Assembly: GCA_024330265.1 (NCBI GenBank)
Contig: JANDLT010000001.1
Span: forward strand, 62,001 to 126,000
Origin: Pyrinomonadaceae bacterium MAG19_C2-C3
GTDB taxonomy: Bacteria; Acidobacteriota; Blastocatellia; Pyrinomonadales; Pyrinomonadaceae
DNA length: 64,000 nucleotides
Direction of reading: 5' to 3'
The translations under genes were made by a program, and so were the position numbers. The notes under the pieces are model-generated. The model did no database searches. It saw only the letters and a program-made list of their open reading frames with translations, and was not told the origin of the DNA. Each line of letters opens with the position of its first letter. The stretch's first letter is position 1. Of the stretch, positions 1 to 8,450 are shown one piece after another.

Positions 1-12
1 ACTCCATGCTTC

Positions 13-43
13 ACTGACCACTGACCACTGACCACTGACCACT
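13..43. repeat. Heptanucleotide tandem repeat (ACTGACC x4)
   Basis: Four exact head-to-tail copies of a 7-bp unit lie just upstream of the first gene. The same kind of 7-bp tandem array, with other unit sequences, recurs in several intergenic spaces of this window. The function is unknown. The left part of a possible hairpin partner may lie outside the window. Confidence 0.8.
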
Positions 44-49
44 ATCTTT

Positions 50-373
50 ATGTCTTCACGAATCGAAATCTTCCAACAGATGCTTGCGAGCGAACCGGAC
101 AACGCGCCGGTTCGCTATGGCTTGGCGAATGAATTGATGAAAGCCGAACGCTTCGCGGAAGCCGCCGCCGAGTTTGAAGCGTATCTGAAACAAGCCGACG
201 ACGAAGGCGCGGGTTACGGAATGCTGGCGCGGGCTTACGAAATGACGGGGGCGCGAGACAAAGCGCGTGCGGCTTTAGAGCAAGGCATTAAGGCGGCGGA
301 AACTCACGGACACGCCCACACGATGGCGCAGGATTACCGCATGGCTTTAGAAACCGAGTACGTGGACGATTGA
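50..373 (+). CDS. Small tetratricopeptide-repeat protein
   Basis: This 107-residue protein is all-helical in appearance. It has TPR-like pairs at about residues 20-50 (alternating small and aromatic residues around YGLANELMKAERFAEA) and 53-85 (YGMLARAYEMTGARDKA). There is no signal peptide or membrane segment, so it is probably cytosolic and mediates protein-protein contacts. The ATG directly follows a heptamer repeat and no clear ribosome-binding site is visible. It stands alone ahead of a Uma2 gene on the same strand. The partner cannot be deduced. Confidence 0.75.
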   Translation: MSSRIEIFQQMLASEPDNAPVRYGLANELMKAERFAEAAAEFEAYLKQADDEGAGYGMLARAYEMTGARDKARAALEQGIKAAETHGHAHTMAQDYRMALETEYVDD

Positions 374-398
374 GGTTTATCCTGAAAGGTTGAGATTT

Positions 399-956
399 AT
401 GAGTACGCAAATCGAAAGAACAACCGAAGAGTTAATCAACGATTTATACCGCGAAGAAGGCAAAGCCGAAATCGTGAACGGGGAGATTGTGAGATTTATG
501 GCGACGGGTTCTGAACCGGGAATTGCGGGTGATGAGATATTTGTCAGCTTGCGCTTATACGCCCGCGAAACCAAACAAGGCATCGCGGTTGGCGACAACA
601 AAGGTTTTCTCTGTGACTTGCCGCACCGTAAATCTTTCAGTCCTGACGCGGCATACTACGCGGGTCAGCGCACAGGTATGAAGTTCTATCCTAATGCCCC
701 TATCTTCGCGGTTGAAGTCCGAAGCGAAGGCGATTACGGCAGACGCGCCGAAGCAGCGATGGCAAGCAAACGCGACGACTATTTCGCCGCCGGAACGCTT
801 GTCGTGTGGGATGTTGATTTGATGAGCGACACGCCCGTTAAATCATATTCGGCGGGTGAACCTGACAAGCCGAAAGTTTTCATGCGCGGTGAGATTGCCT
901 CCGCCGAACCCGCCATGCCGGGATGGACGTTCGCGGTTGATGACTTGTTTGAGTAA
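399..956 (+). CDS. Uma2 family (DUF820) putative endonuclease
   Basis: This 185-residue protein has the PD-(D/E)XK-like signature of the Uma2/DUF820 family. The aspartate lies in SPDAAYY (about residue 85), the acidic residue in FAVEVRS about 25 residues later, and the lysine in MASKRDDYFAAG. The family is common in cyanobacteria and Acidobacteriota, is assigned a nuclease fold, and its biological role is unsettled. I chose the ATG at 399 because AAAGG stands 9 nt upstream; an in-frame TTG at 390 would add three residues. A second Uma2 gene lies at 21935-22522. It is probably a stand-alone accessory gene. Confidence 0.8.
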   Translation: MSTQIERTTEELINDLYREEGKAEIVNGEIVRFMATGSEPGIAGDEIFVSLRLYARETKQGIAVGDNKGFLCDLPHRKSFSPDAAYYAGQRTGMKFYPNAPIFAVEVRSEGDYGRRAEAAMASKRDDYFAAGTLVVWDVDLMSDTPVKSYSAGEPDKPKVFMRGEIASAEPAMPGWTFAVDDLFE

Positions 957-975
957 TGTGGGAGCGTGAAGGTTG

Positions 976-1182
976 ATGGACAGTGAACTGATTTTTATGG
1001 TTGAAGATGCGCCGGAAGGCGGATTCACGGCGCGTGCGCTTGGAACTTCAATTTTCACCGAAGCGGATGACGTGGAGAGTTTGCGCGAGATGGTGCGCGA
1101 TGCAGTGCGGTGTCACTTCGATGAAGATGCGCGCCCGCGTGTGCTTCGCCTTCATTCTTTGCGTGAGGTGGTTTATGAGTAG
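976..1182 (+). CDS. HicB-like small protein (orphan antitoxin-like)
   Basis: This 68-residue protein has the HicB-type partial RNase H-like fold pattern. A short strand region ends in EDAPEGGFTARALG, and then comes a helix beginning TEADDVESLREMVRDAV and containing RCHF. Such proteins usually sit beside a HicA (YcfA-like) double-stranded RNA-binding toxin, but no HicA gene is adjacent here. The ATG at 976 has purine-rich sequence upstream; a TTG at 973 directly precedes it. It overlaps the next gene by 8 nt. I recall that some database entries of this family carry the name 2-oxoisovalerate dehydrogenase; that would be a misnomer, as no catalytic part is present. Confidence 0.65.
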   Translation: MDSELIFMVEDAPEGGFTARALGTSIFTEADDVESLREMVRDAVRCHFDEDARPRVLRLHSLREVVYE

Positions 1183-1573
1183 TGTGCTGTTCATGCTGTT
1201 TGCCGTTGCGGTGCAAGCAAATTTTATCGCCGCACCGTCACACATTGACGGGCGCGCGGCGGAGCGTGAATGTCCGGCGGTGATGATGTCGTGTCCTGAC
1301 GATTTGAGAAATGCGGACAGCTTACCGCTTAGTGTCAGCGTCACTTGGAAAAAATCATCAACGTCGAATCTCACTTATAAATGGGAAGTAGTGAAGGGTG
1401 AAATAATATCGGGGCAAGGGACGGACTCCATCAAGGTTAAGTTGCCGACGACGACCAGCATGTTCACGGCAACAGTGGTAGTTCGTGGTTTGCCGACGGA
1501 ATGTCCAAATACAGCTTCATGCTCGATAGCAGTGTGTTCAGTTAAAAGTTATACCGAAAAGCAAAACTTGTAA
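1175..1573 (+). CDS. Exported PKD-like domain protein
   Basis: This is a 132-residue protein with a short hydrophobic N-terminus ([13 protein letters not shown]) that looks like a signal peptide. It is followed by a small beta-rich domain with paired cysteines ([23 protein letters not shown]) and a W-K-V-x-x-G-x-I pattern typical of PKD/immunoglobulin-like folds. The cysteine arrangement and GQGTDSI segment resemble small surface proteins that I associate with Acidobacteriota. The ATG at 1175 overlaps the previous gene by 8 nt and is preceded by GAGGTGG. The open frame continues upstream to 1001, but that part only mirrors the previous gene. It is probably periplasmic or surface-exposed; function unknown. 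Confidence 0.6.
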   Translation: MSSVLFMLFAVAVQANFIAAPSHIDGRAAERECPAVMMSCPDDLRNADSLPLSVSVTWKKSSTSNLTYKWEVVKGEIISGQGTDSIKVKLPTTTSMFTATVVVRGLPTECPNTASCSIAVCSVKSYTEKQNL

Positions 1574-1587
1574 TTAGGAGAAACAGT

Positions 1588-3705
1588 GTGGTCGCACAAC
1601 TTGAAATGAAACAGTATCGCGGTGTCACGCGCGAGGTGATGATTGATATTTACCGGACGATGTACACGTCGCGGCGCGTGGATGATAAAGAGATTCAGTT
1701 GAAGGGTCAGAACAAAATCTTTTTTCAAATATCGGGGGCGGGACATGAAGCCGTGTTGACCGCCGCCGGAATGATTTTGCGCTCCGGCTATGATTGGTTC
1801 TATCCGTACTATCGTGACCGCGCGTTGTGTTTGCAGCTTGGGATGACGCCGCTCGAACAACTGCTTTCGGCGGTTGGGGCGGCGGATGACCCGAACTCGC
1901 ACGGGCGGCAGATGCCTTCGCACTGGGGACATAAACGGTTAAATATCGTGTCGCAATCTTCGCCGACGGGGACGCAGTTTTTGCAGGCTGTCGGATGCGC
2001 GGAAGCGGCGTATCGCGGGCGTTTGGTGGAAGCGATGCGCGAGCATATTAACGGCTTCAAGGATGATGAAATCGTGTACGTTTCGACCGGCGACGGGACG
2101 ACGAGTGAGGGCGAGTTTTGGGAAGCTTTGAATACGGCTTCAAACTTAAAACTGCCCGTGCTGTTTCTTGTCGAAGATAACGGATACGCGATTTCAGTTC
2201 CGGTCGAAGTCCAAACGGCGGGTGGCGATGTCTCGAAACTCGTCGCGGGTTTTCCGAATCTGTACATTCAAAAGTGCGACGGCACGGATGTCATCGAATG
2301 CCTCGAAGTCATGCAACGCGCCGCGAATCACTGTCGTGCGCGGACAGGTCCGGCACTCGTTCACGCACAGGTGATTCGTCCTTATTCGCATTCACTTTCC
2401 GATGACGAGAAGTTATATCGCCCCGATGAAGAACGCACGAGCGATGCCGAGCGCGACCCGATAAAGAAGTTCGGCGCGCTTCTCGTACAGGAAGAAATCA
2501 TCTCGCAAGAAGATTTGCAAAAAATCAAAGATGAGATTGACAGCGAAGTAAATGAAGCCGCCGACATCGCTCTCGCTTCGCCGCAACCCGCACCCGAAAG
2601 CGCGACGGATTTTGTTTTCTCGCCGGATGTGAACCCGTGCGGGAAAGAGTTTGACACGGAAGAAGGCGCGGAGTTATCCGGCAATCAAGGCACAATGGTT
2701 GACCTTATCAATCGTTGCTTGCACACGGAGATGGCGCGGGACACGCGCATCGTCGTCTTCGGTCAGGACGTGGCGGACGTGTCGCGCGAAGAACATCTTG
2801 AGAAGGTCAAGGGCAAGGGCGGTGTCTTCAAAGTCACGGCGAATCTGCAAAGAAAGTTCGGCTCGGCGCGCGTTTATAATTCGCCGCTCGCGGAAGCCAA
2901 CATCGTCGGGCGCGCAATCGGCATGGCGACGCGCGGACTCAAGCCCGTCGTCGAAATTCAATTCTTCGATTACATCTTCCCCGCGATGCACCAGATTCGC
3001 AACGAACTCGCCTTGATGCGTTGGCGTTCCGGCAACGACTTCAAAGCACCCGTCGTGATGCGCGTTCCCGTCGGCGGCTACCTCAAAGGCGGCGGCGTGT
3101 ATCACTCGCAATCCGGCACGACCCTGTTCGCGCACACGCCCGGACTTCGTATTGTTTATCCGTCAAACGCTCTCGATGCGAACGGTTTGCTTCGCACCGC
3201 GATACGCAGCGATGACCCCGTGTTGTTCCTCGAACACAAGCATCTTTACCGTCAGGCTTACAACAAATCGCAATACCCAAGCGACGATTTTATGATTCCG
3301 TTCGGCAAGGCGAAGACGGTTCGCAAAGGCACGGACTTGACCATCATCACTTACGGTGCGCTCGTTCAACGCTCGCTCGTCGCCGCGAAAAGGGCGGAAG
3401 AACAGGGCATCAACACGGAAGTCATAGATTTGCGAACGCTTGTTCCTTACGATTGGGACGCGATTGCGGAGAGCGTCAAGCGGACGAGCAGAGTCATCGT
3501 CGCGCATGAAGATTCGGTGTCGTTCGGCTACGGGGCAGAAATCGCGGCGCGCATCGCGGACGAACTTTTTGAATTTTTGGACGCGCCCGTGCGTCGCGTC
3601 GGCGCGCTCGATACGTTTGTCGCGTATGCTCCGCAAGTCGAAGATTACATCTTGCCGCAAGCTGATGATGTGCTAAAGGTCATCACCGAGTTGTACAGCT
3701 ATTAA
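1588..3705 (+). CDS. 2-oxoacid dehydrogenase E1 component, fused alpha-beta subunits
   Basis: This 705-residue protein joins the two E1 subunits of a thiamine-diphosphate-dependent 2-oxoacid dehydrogenase complex (branched-chain 2-oxoacid or pyruvate type), which oxidatively decarboxylates the keto acid and passes the acyl group to E2. The alpha half (about 1-340) carries the ThDP motif starting [13 protein letters not shown] near residue 168 and ending in DNGYAIS. A charged linker follows. The beta half starts near residue 370 and contains the FGQDVAD segment and the [14 protein letters not shown] region, then a transketolase C-terminal domain ([12 protein letters not shown]). The GTG start has AGGAG 8 nt upstream. 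No E2 or E3 gene is nearby, so the complex is completed from elsewhere. Substrate preference cannot be read from the sequence. Confidence 0.9.
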   Translation: MVAQLEMKQYRGVTREVMIDIYRTMYTSRRVDDKEIQLKGQNKIFFQISGAGHEAVLTAAGMILRSGYDWFYPYYRDRALCLQLGMTPLEQLLSAVGAADDPNSHGRQMPSHWGHKRLNIVSQSSPTGTQFLQAVGCAEAAYRGRLVEAMREHINGFKDDEIVYVSTGDGTTSEGEFWEALNTASNLKLPVLFLVEDNGYAISVPVEVQTAGGDVSKLVAGFPNLYIQKCDGTDVIECLEVMQRAANHCRARTGPALVHAQVIRPYSHSLSDDEKLYRPDEERTSDAERDPIKKFGALLVQEEIISQEDLQKIKDEIDSEVNEAADIALASPQPAPESATDFVFSPDVNPCGKEFDTEEGAELSGNQGTMVDLINRCLHTEMARDTRIVVFGQDVADVSREEHLEKVKGKGGVFKVTANLQRKFGSARVYNSPLAEANIVGRAIGMATRGLKPVVEIQFFDYIFPAMHQIRNELALMRWRSGNDFKAPVVMRVPVGGYLKGGGVYHSQSGTTLFAHTPGLRIVYPSNALDANGLLRTAIRSDDPVLFLEHKHLYRQAYNKSQYPSDDFMIPFGKAKTVRKGTDLTIITYGALVQRSLVAAKRAEEQGINTEVIDLRTLVPYDWDAIAESVKRTSRVIVAHEDSVSFGYGAEIAARIADELFEFLDAPVRRVGALDTFVAYAPQVEDYILPQADDVLKVITELYSY

Positions 3706-3732
3706 GCCTATTCGCCGCATCAGAGAATGAAG

Positions 3733-3770
3733 CAGACTCCGCACGGTTCGACGTTGCGGAGTCTGTTTTT
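3733..3770 (+). terminator. Rho-independent terminator after the E1 gene
   Basis: An 11-bp perfect stem (CAGACTCCGCA / TGCGGAGTCTG) with an 11-nt loop is followed at once by TTTTTG. It lies 27 nt after the E1 stop codon. Confidence 0.9.
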
Positions 3771-3815
3771 GTTATACGAAAGAATTTCAATTTTCCTTAT
3801 GTTGCTCGAACTCGA

Positions 3816-5519
3816 ATGAATCGAAATCTATCAATCTTCATCATCTGCACAATGCTCGTCGCTATGTGCGTTCCGACGTTCGCCGCGCAACCGAAAAGCG
3901 TCATCCTTACTGCACTCGAAGAAGAACTAGCGCGCAACATGCGTGAACTAAAGGAGCGCGCGAAACAGCCGCCGTACTTCATCTCTTATAACGTCACTGA
4001 CCGCGAATCAATCGTCGTCAGCGCATCGCGCGGTGCTTTACAAACAAGCAACGCCAATCGGCAAAGAGTTCTCGATGTTGATGTGCGTGTCGGAAGTTAT
4101 GAGCAAGACAACACGAGTCAGATACGTGATGAAAACGATTTCAGTGCCGATGCTTCGTTCGTGCGTTCCGTGCCTTTGCCGCTCGATGATGATAAGGATG
4201 CGATTAAGAGTGCGATTTGGATTGAGACCGACCGCCGTTATAAAGCGGCGACCGAGCGTTTGATTAAAGTCGCGGCGAACCGCAACGTGCGCGTCGAGGC
4301 GGCGGACACATCGCCGGATTTTTCGCGTGAACAATCCGCGCAGGCTTTGCTGCCAAGCGTAAAATTAAACGCCGATAAAGAAGTGTTTGAAGCCCGCGTT
4401 AGGAACTTGTCGGCATATTTCAATGCGTTCCCCGACATCTTCGATTCTACGGTGACGTTCACCGCCGACGCGACGACGGACACACTCGCCACGACCGAAG
4501 GCACACGCCTCGAACATGCGGCGGCGCGCTATCGCATCTCGGTCTTGGCGCGAACCAAAGCGGCGGACGGCATGGACTTGTATCGCTTTGAATCTTTCGA
4601 TGCGCACGACGCGAAAGGCTTGCCCGACGACGCGAGCATCACGCGCGCAATGGAGAAGATGGCGCGCGACCTTAACGCTTTACGCAAAGCTCCGGTCATC
4701 ACGCCGTTCGCGGGTCCCGCGATTCTTTCAGGACGCGCGAGCGGCGTGTTCTTCCATGAAATCTTCGGGCATCGCATCGAAGGGCATCGCCAGAAATCGG
4801 AGAACGAAGGACAGACTTTCACGGCGAGCGTCGGCAGTTCCGTTCTGCCCGCTTTTCTTTCCGTCTATGACGACCCGACCATACGGCGCGTGAGCGATGT
4901 GGACTTGAACGGGTTTTATGAATACGACGATGAAGGCGTCAAGGCGCGTCGCGTCGGCGTCGTCGAGCGCGGCGTGCTGCGAAACTTTTTGATGTCGCGC
5001 GCACCCATCACGGGCTTTCCGCACTCGAACGGACACGGACGCAAAGCGGCGGGCTTTCGCGCCGTCGGGCGACAGGGAAATCTGATTGTCGAAGCAGCGC
5101 GCGGTGTCAGTGAAAGCGAATTGCGACGCTTGTTGATTCAGGAATGCCGCAAACAGGGCAAACCTTACGGCTTACTTTTTGAAGATATTTCCGGCGGCTT
5201 CACCTTCACGACGCGCGATGCGCCGCAGAGTTTTCAGGTGACACCGATTCTCGTTTATCGGGTTTATGTTGACGGGCGTGCCGATGAACTCGTGCGCGGG
5301 GCGGACTTAATCGGCACGCCCTTGACCGCGTTTTCGCGCATCATCGCGGCGGGCGATACGCAACAAATTTTCAACGGTTATTGCGGAGCGGAATCGGGTT
5401 TCATTCCCGTATCGGCTATCAGCCCAAGCATCTTGGTATCGCAAATCGAAGTTCAGAAACAACAAAAATCATCCGAGCGGTTACCCGTGCTTCCGCCGCC
5501 GAAGCAAAGTAGAAAGTAG
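3816..5519 (+). CDS. Exported TldD/PmbA-type metallopeptidase
   Basis: This 567-residue protein begins with a clear signal peptide (about 1-24, hydrophobic core SIFIICTMLVAMC, then FAAQ). The body matches the TldD/PmbA modulator-of-gyrase family. In the middle, near residue 313, is the zinc-binding motif HEIFGHRIEGH (HExxxH) that defines the active subunit. Family members such as E. coli TldD cut small peptides in the cytoplasm, whereas this one should act outside the cytoplasmic membrane. The C-terminal part (GGFTFTTRD, RGADLIGTPL) contains typical family landmarks. The next gene is a paralogue without the zinc motif, suggesting a heteromeric pair. The gene follows a strong terminator and so starts its own transcript. 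Confidence 0.88.
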   Translation: MNRNLSIFIICTMLVAMCVPTFAAQPKSVILTALEEELARNMRELKERAKQPPYFISYNVTDRESIVVSASRGALQTSNANRQRVLDVDVRVGSYEQDNTSQIRDENDFSADASFVRSVPLPLDDDKDAIKSAIWIETDRRYKAATERLIKVAANRNVRVEAADTSPDFSREQSAQALLPSVKLNADKEVFEARVRNLSAYFNAFPDIFDSTVTFTADATTDTLATTEGTRLEHAAARYRISVLARTKAADGMDLYRFESFDAHDAKGLPDDASITRAMEKMARDLNALRKAPVITPFAGPAILSGRASGVFFHEIFGHRIEGHRQKSENEGQTFTASVGSSVLPAFLSVYDDPTIRRVSDVDLNGFYEYDDEGVKARRVGVVERGVLRNFLMSRAPITGFPHSNGHGRKAAGFRAVGRQGNLIVEAARGVSESELRRLLIQECRKQGKPYGLLFEDISGGFTFTTRDAPQSFQVTPILVYRVYVDGRADELVRGADLIGTPLTAFSRIIAAGDTQQIFNGYCGAESGFIPVSAISPSILVSQIEVQKQQKSSERLPVLPPPKQSRK

Positions 5520-5593
5520 AAGGTAGAAGGGCGAAAGCAAGAAGCAAAAGAATGAAAGAGCCAGAAGCTATTCACGCGAATTGATACAGACCG

Positions 5594-7537
5594 ATGCACA
5601 AGATTCAGTCGAAATTTTTTATTAACATTACCTTCATCGTCGCTTTAATTTTGGTGATATGCCCGCCCGTACTCGCGCAAGCTGCATCTCTATCAAGCGA
5701 ACAGAATGCGCTTTTGCGTGCGATGCAGGATGAACTCGCGCGCTCGGTCGCGGGGTTGCGGCTTGGCGATTCTGCGAAGCCTTACTTCATCGAGTACGCG
5801 GTTGAAGATGTGGAAGACATAACCGTCGTCGCGTCGTTCGGTGCTGTCACGACGCGCGACCGCAGTCGGACGCGCACATTGCGGACGCGCGTGCGTGTCG
5901 GTTCATACACGTTCGACAACACGGGATTTCTAAATCCGGCGGAGTTTTTCACGGCGGCGTTCGCGTCGCGCGGTCTTCCCGTCGAAGATAATTACGCGGC
6001 TTTGCGCCATGAGTTATGGCTGGCGACCGACGCGGCGTACAAGACGGCAATCGCGCAATTCGGACGCAAACAGGCTTTCGTGCAGAACCGTCAAAGCGAC
6101 GATGCGACACCGGATTTTTCACGCGAGATGCCGACGGAATTTATCGGTGGACAAGCTTTCGGTATCAACTTTCCGCAAGCCGAATGGGAGAGGCGCGTGC
6201 GCGAGATGTCGAACGTGTTTCGTGATTTCGCGGACGTGCAAGAATCGAATGTGACATTGCGCGTGCGCGCCAAGTGCGAGTATCTCGTGAACTCGGAAGG
6301 GACGCGCGTGCGCGAACCTTCGACGCTTGTGTCACTGGAAACGCGCGCCGCCGTGCAAAGTTCGGATGGCACGAGATTAAGCAATTCGTCGCCAATGCGC
6401 GGGCGAAGTCTGGATGACATTCCGGCGCACGAAGCGATGTTGAAAGACGCGCGCCGCATGGCGGAACATTTAACCGCGCTCGGACGCGCGCCCGTACTCT
6501 CCGACAATTACGCCGGACCCGTGTTGTTTGAAGGACAGGCGGCGGCAGAGATGTTCGCGCAGATTTTAGCCCCGCATCTCGCGGACGAACGCCCGCCGCT
6601 TACCGAATCGGATGAGTTACTCGAAGCCCTTGGTTATCGCCGGAGCGGGCTTGCCGACCGCATCGGGCGACCCGTGTTGCCACGCGCGTTCGATGTCACG
6701 GACGACCCCGAATCGAACGCCGTCGGGTTCGCATTCGTCGGCGGCGGAAGCGGTACTCCGACAACTTCCGTTTCAGAATCTCATACGTTGTTCGGTTCAT
6801 ACTATGTTGACGAACAGGGCGTGAAAGCGCAGCGCGTATCGTTGATTGAGAACGGCATACTGAAAAACTTCGTCGCCGGAAGACGACCGCGCGAAGGAAG
6901 CAACATCGGTAAAGAAAGCGATACGAATGTTTCAAAAGTCGCGCCCGCCTCGAACGGAACATCGAATGGAATATTGAACGGGCAAACATCAAACGGACAT
7001 GGACGTGCCGGAAGTTATGGCGAGCCGCGTGCAAGCGTCAGCAATCTGTTTATCGAAGCCAAGACCGGCGGCAAGAGCGAAGCGGAGTTGAAGCGGGCTT
7101 TAATCGAAGCGTGTCGAGCGGAGAATCTGCCGTTCGGAATCATCATCCGTGAACTCACGACACCGGGCAACGCGAATCTCGTCGGTGATGCGGACGCGCT
7201 AAATTCCGGCGGCGGTATAAATAATCAAACGACGCTTTCGACGCCCGTCGCGGTTTATAAAGTTGATGTTGTGAGCGGTGCGGAACAACTCTTGCGGGTC
7301 GCGGCGGCGAGTGATTTATCGGTTCGTTCGTTGCGGCGATTGTCGGCGTGGGGAGATAAATCACACGTTCATCATCGCCTCAATCCGACATTCGGCATCA
7401 CGGGCGGCGACATCGCGTTCGGCATTCCCGTGAGCATCATCGCGCCGTCGGTGTTGATTGATGAGATGGAGATACGTCGTCCCGTAGGGTCGCGCGCCGC
7501 GCCCGTCGTGTTGACGAATCCGTTTTTTAAGAAGTGA
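5594..7537 (+). CDS. Exported TldD/PmbA-like protein lacking the zinc motif
   Basis: This 647-residue paralogue of the preceding gene has a signal peptide (hydrophobic core FINITFIVALILVIC, then VLAQA). N-terminal architecture is shared (DFSREMP vs DFSREQS; FRDFADVQ vs FNAFPDIFD). Where the partner has HEIFGHRIEGH, this protein reads GQAAAEMFAQILAPHL near residue 312, so both zinc histidines are gone. A low-complexity Asn/Gly/Ser insert lies near residues 455-475. In the cytoplasmic TldD/TldE pair only one subunit binds zinc, and by analogy this may be the structural subunit of an exported heteromeric protease. It lies 74 nt after its partner and its 3' end overlaps a convergent gene by 11 nt. 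Confidence 0.82.
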   Translation: MHKIQSKFFINITFIVALILVICPPVLAQAASLSSEQNALLRAMQDELARSVAGLRLGDSAKPYFIEYAVEDVEDITVVASFGAVTTRDRSRTRTLRTRVRVGSYTFDNTGFLNPAEFFTAAFASRGLPVEDNYAALRHELWLATDAAYKTAIAQFGRKQAFVQNRQSDDATPDFSREMPTEFIGGQAFGINFPQAEWERRVREMSNVFRDFADVQESNVTLRVRAKCEYLVNSEGTRVREPSTLVSLETRAAVQSSDGTRLSNSSPMRGRSLDDIPAHEAMLKDARRMAEHLTALGRAPVLSDNYAGPVLFEGQAAAEMFAQILAPHLADERPPLTESDELLEALGYRRSGLADRIGRPVLPRAFDVTDDPESNAVGFAFVGGGSGTPTTSVSESHTLFGSYYVDEQGVKAQRVSLIENGILKNFVAGRRPREGSNIGKESDTNVSKVAPASNGTSNGILNGQTSNGHGRAGSYGEPRASVSNLFIEAKTGGKSEAELKRALIEACRAENLPFGIIIRELTTPGNANLVGDADALNSGGGINNQTTLSTPVAVYKVDVVSGAEQLLRVAAASDLSVRSLRRLSAWGDKSHVHHRLNPTFGITGGDIAFGIPVSIIAPSVLIDEMEIRRPVGSRAAPVVLTNPFFKK

Positions 7538-7916
7538 ATCGTCGTCTGTATGACGACGGGCGCGCATTGAAGTGACGGTAAAGAAGAACGCCGCCACCGA
7601 TAAGCCAGCACCAACCGAGAACATAGAGAAACGGCGCGCCGTGATTGTGCGTCCACGCTTCGGCGATGCGTCCTTCGGAGAGAAGACAGAAGCCGCGCGT
7701 CATGCCGCACATCATGCAACCCGCGCACGTCCTGACGGGAAGCAATGGATGACCGTGCGCGACGACGCGACTGTAAGGTACGAACGAACCGGCGAGTGCA
7801 AACACGACGGGCAATGTGAACGCCGCATAGACCCAACGTAAGGCTTGCCACCATTCACCTGCGCTTGGCAGATTCGATGTCGGTAGATTTGATGTTCGTT
7901 CTTCCACCTGATTCAC
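7527..7916 (-). CDS. DUF2752 membrane protein
   Basis: This is a 129-residue protein with two hydrophobic segments (about residues 27-47 and 93-112). Between them is the DUF2752 hallmark, a cysteine cluster ending in CGMTR (CAGCMMCGMTRGF). The family is a small inner-membrane protein of unknown role. The C-terminal end is basic (YRRRFTS). It is the downstream member of a likely two-gene unit with the zinc-ribbon protein at 7920-8414, from which it is separated by 3 nt. Its 3' end overlaps the convergent TldD-like gene by 11 nt, and no terminator is visible between them. Confidence 0.85.
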   Translation of the reverse strand: MNQVEERTSNLPTSNLPSAGEWWQALRWVYAAFTLPVVFALAGSFVPYSRVVAHGHPLLPVRTCAGCMMCGMTRGFCLLSEGRIAEAWTHNHGAPFLYVLGWCWLIGGGVLLYRHFNARPSSYRRRFTS

Positions 7917-7919
7917 ACC

Positions 7920-8414
7920 TCACAGACAACCGCCGCCAAGCGCGAGACGGAAGAAGCCGATAAAAAGCGCGACGCCGCCAAGCACCAAGCCGATAGTCGC
8001 TTTATTGTTCGGGTCTTGGGCTTTCTTATTGACGAGCGCGAGAATGCCGAGTGCGATGGCGACGAGGCTCACGGGAAGCGTCAACCAGTTCAACCAACCG
8101 AAGCACGGAATCAAACCCAAGCCCATCAAACAGACCGCGATGATGCCGATGGTGAACACGGCTTGCGGCAAACCGCCGCTTTGCATACGGTCAATAAAGC
8201 CCGCGTTCGGTGCTTGATAAGCAGGCGGTTGCGCGTACTGTGTTTGCGGTAGAGCGTCCGTATAAGTCGGCGGCGTGTATATCTGCTCGACTTCTTCTTT
8301 GACTGCGGTTTCCGCGCGCCAGCTCTCCGGCGGCGGCGGCATTTGCGCCCCGCAATTGACGCAAAATTTTACGCCGTCCACATTGGGCGTACCGCAAGCT
8401 GAACAGGTTGCCAT
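7920..8414 (-). CDS. Zinc-ribbon membrane protein (DUF4190-like)
   Basis: This 164-residue protein starts with a zinc ribbon (CSACGTPNVDGVKFCVNCG, residues 4-22) and then a proline-rich linker. The C-terminal region has three hydrophobic stretches (about 85-107, 108-127, 142-160) resembling DUF4190-type domains. The zinc ribbon should face the cytoplasm. The ATG is preceded by a GGAGAA ribosome-binding site. Probably co-transcribed with the DUF2752 gene downstream. Function unknown. Confidence 0.75.
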   Translation of the reverse strand: MATCSACGTPNVDGVKFCVNCGAQMPPPPESWRAETAVKEEVEQIYTPPTYTDALPQTQYAQPPAYQAPNAGFIDRMQSGGLPQAVFTIGIIAVCLMGLGLIPCFGWLNWLTLPVSLVAIALGILALVNKKAQDPNNKATIGLVLGGVALFIGFFRLALGGGCL

Positions 8415-8450
8415 CGTGTTTTCTCCTTCGTGTGATTAAGTGAAAAAGCG

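Noticed and set aside
1001-1174. Upstream extension of the PKD-like gene
   Set aside because: This part reads the HicB-like gene in another frame; the signal peptide begins at the ATG at 1175.
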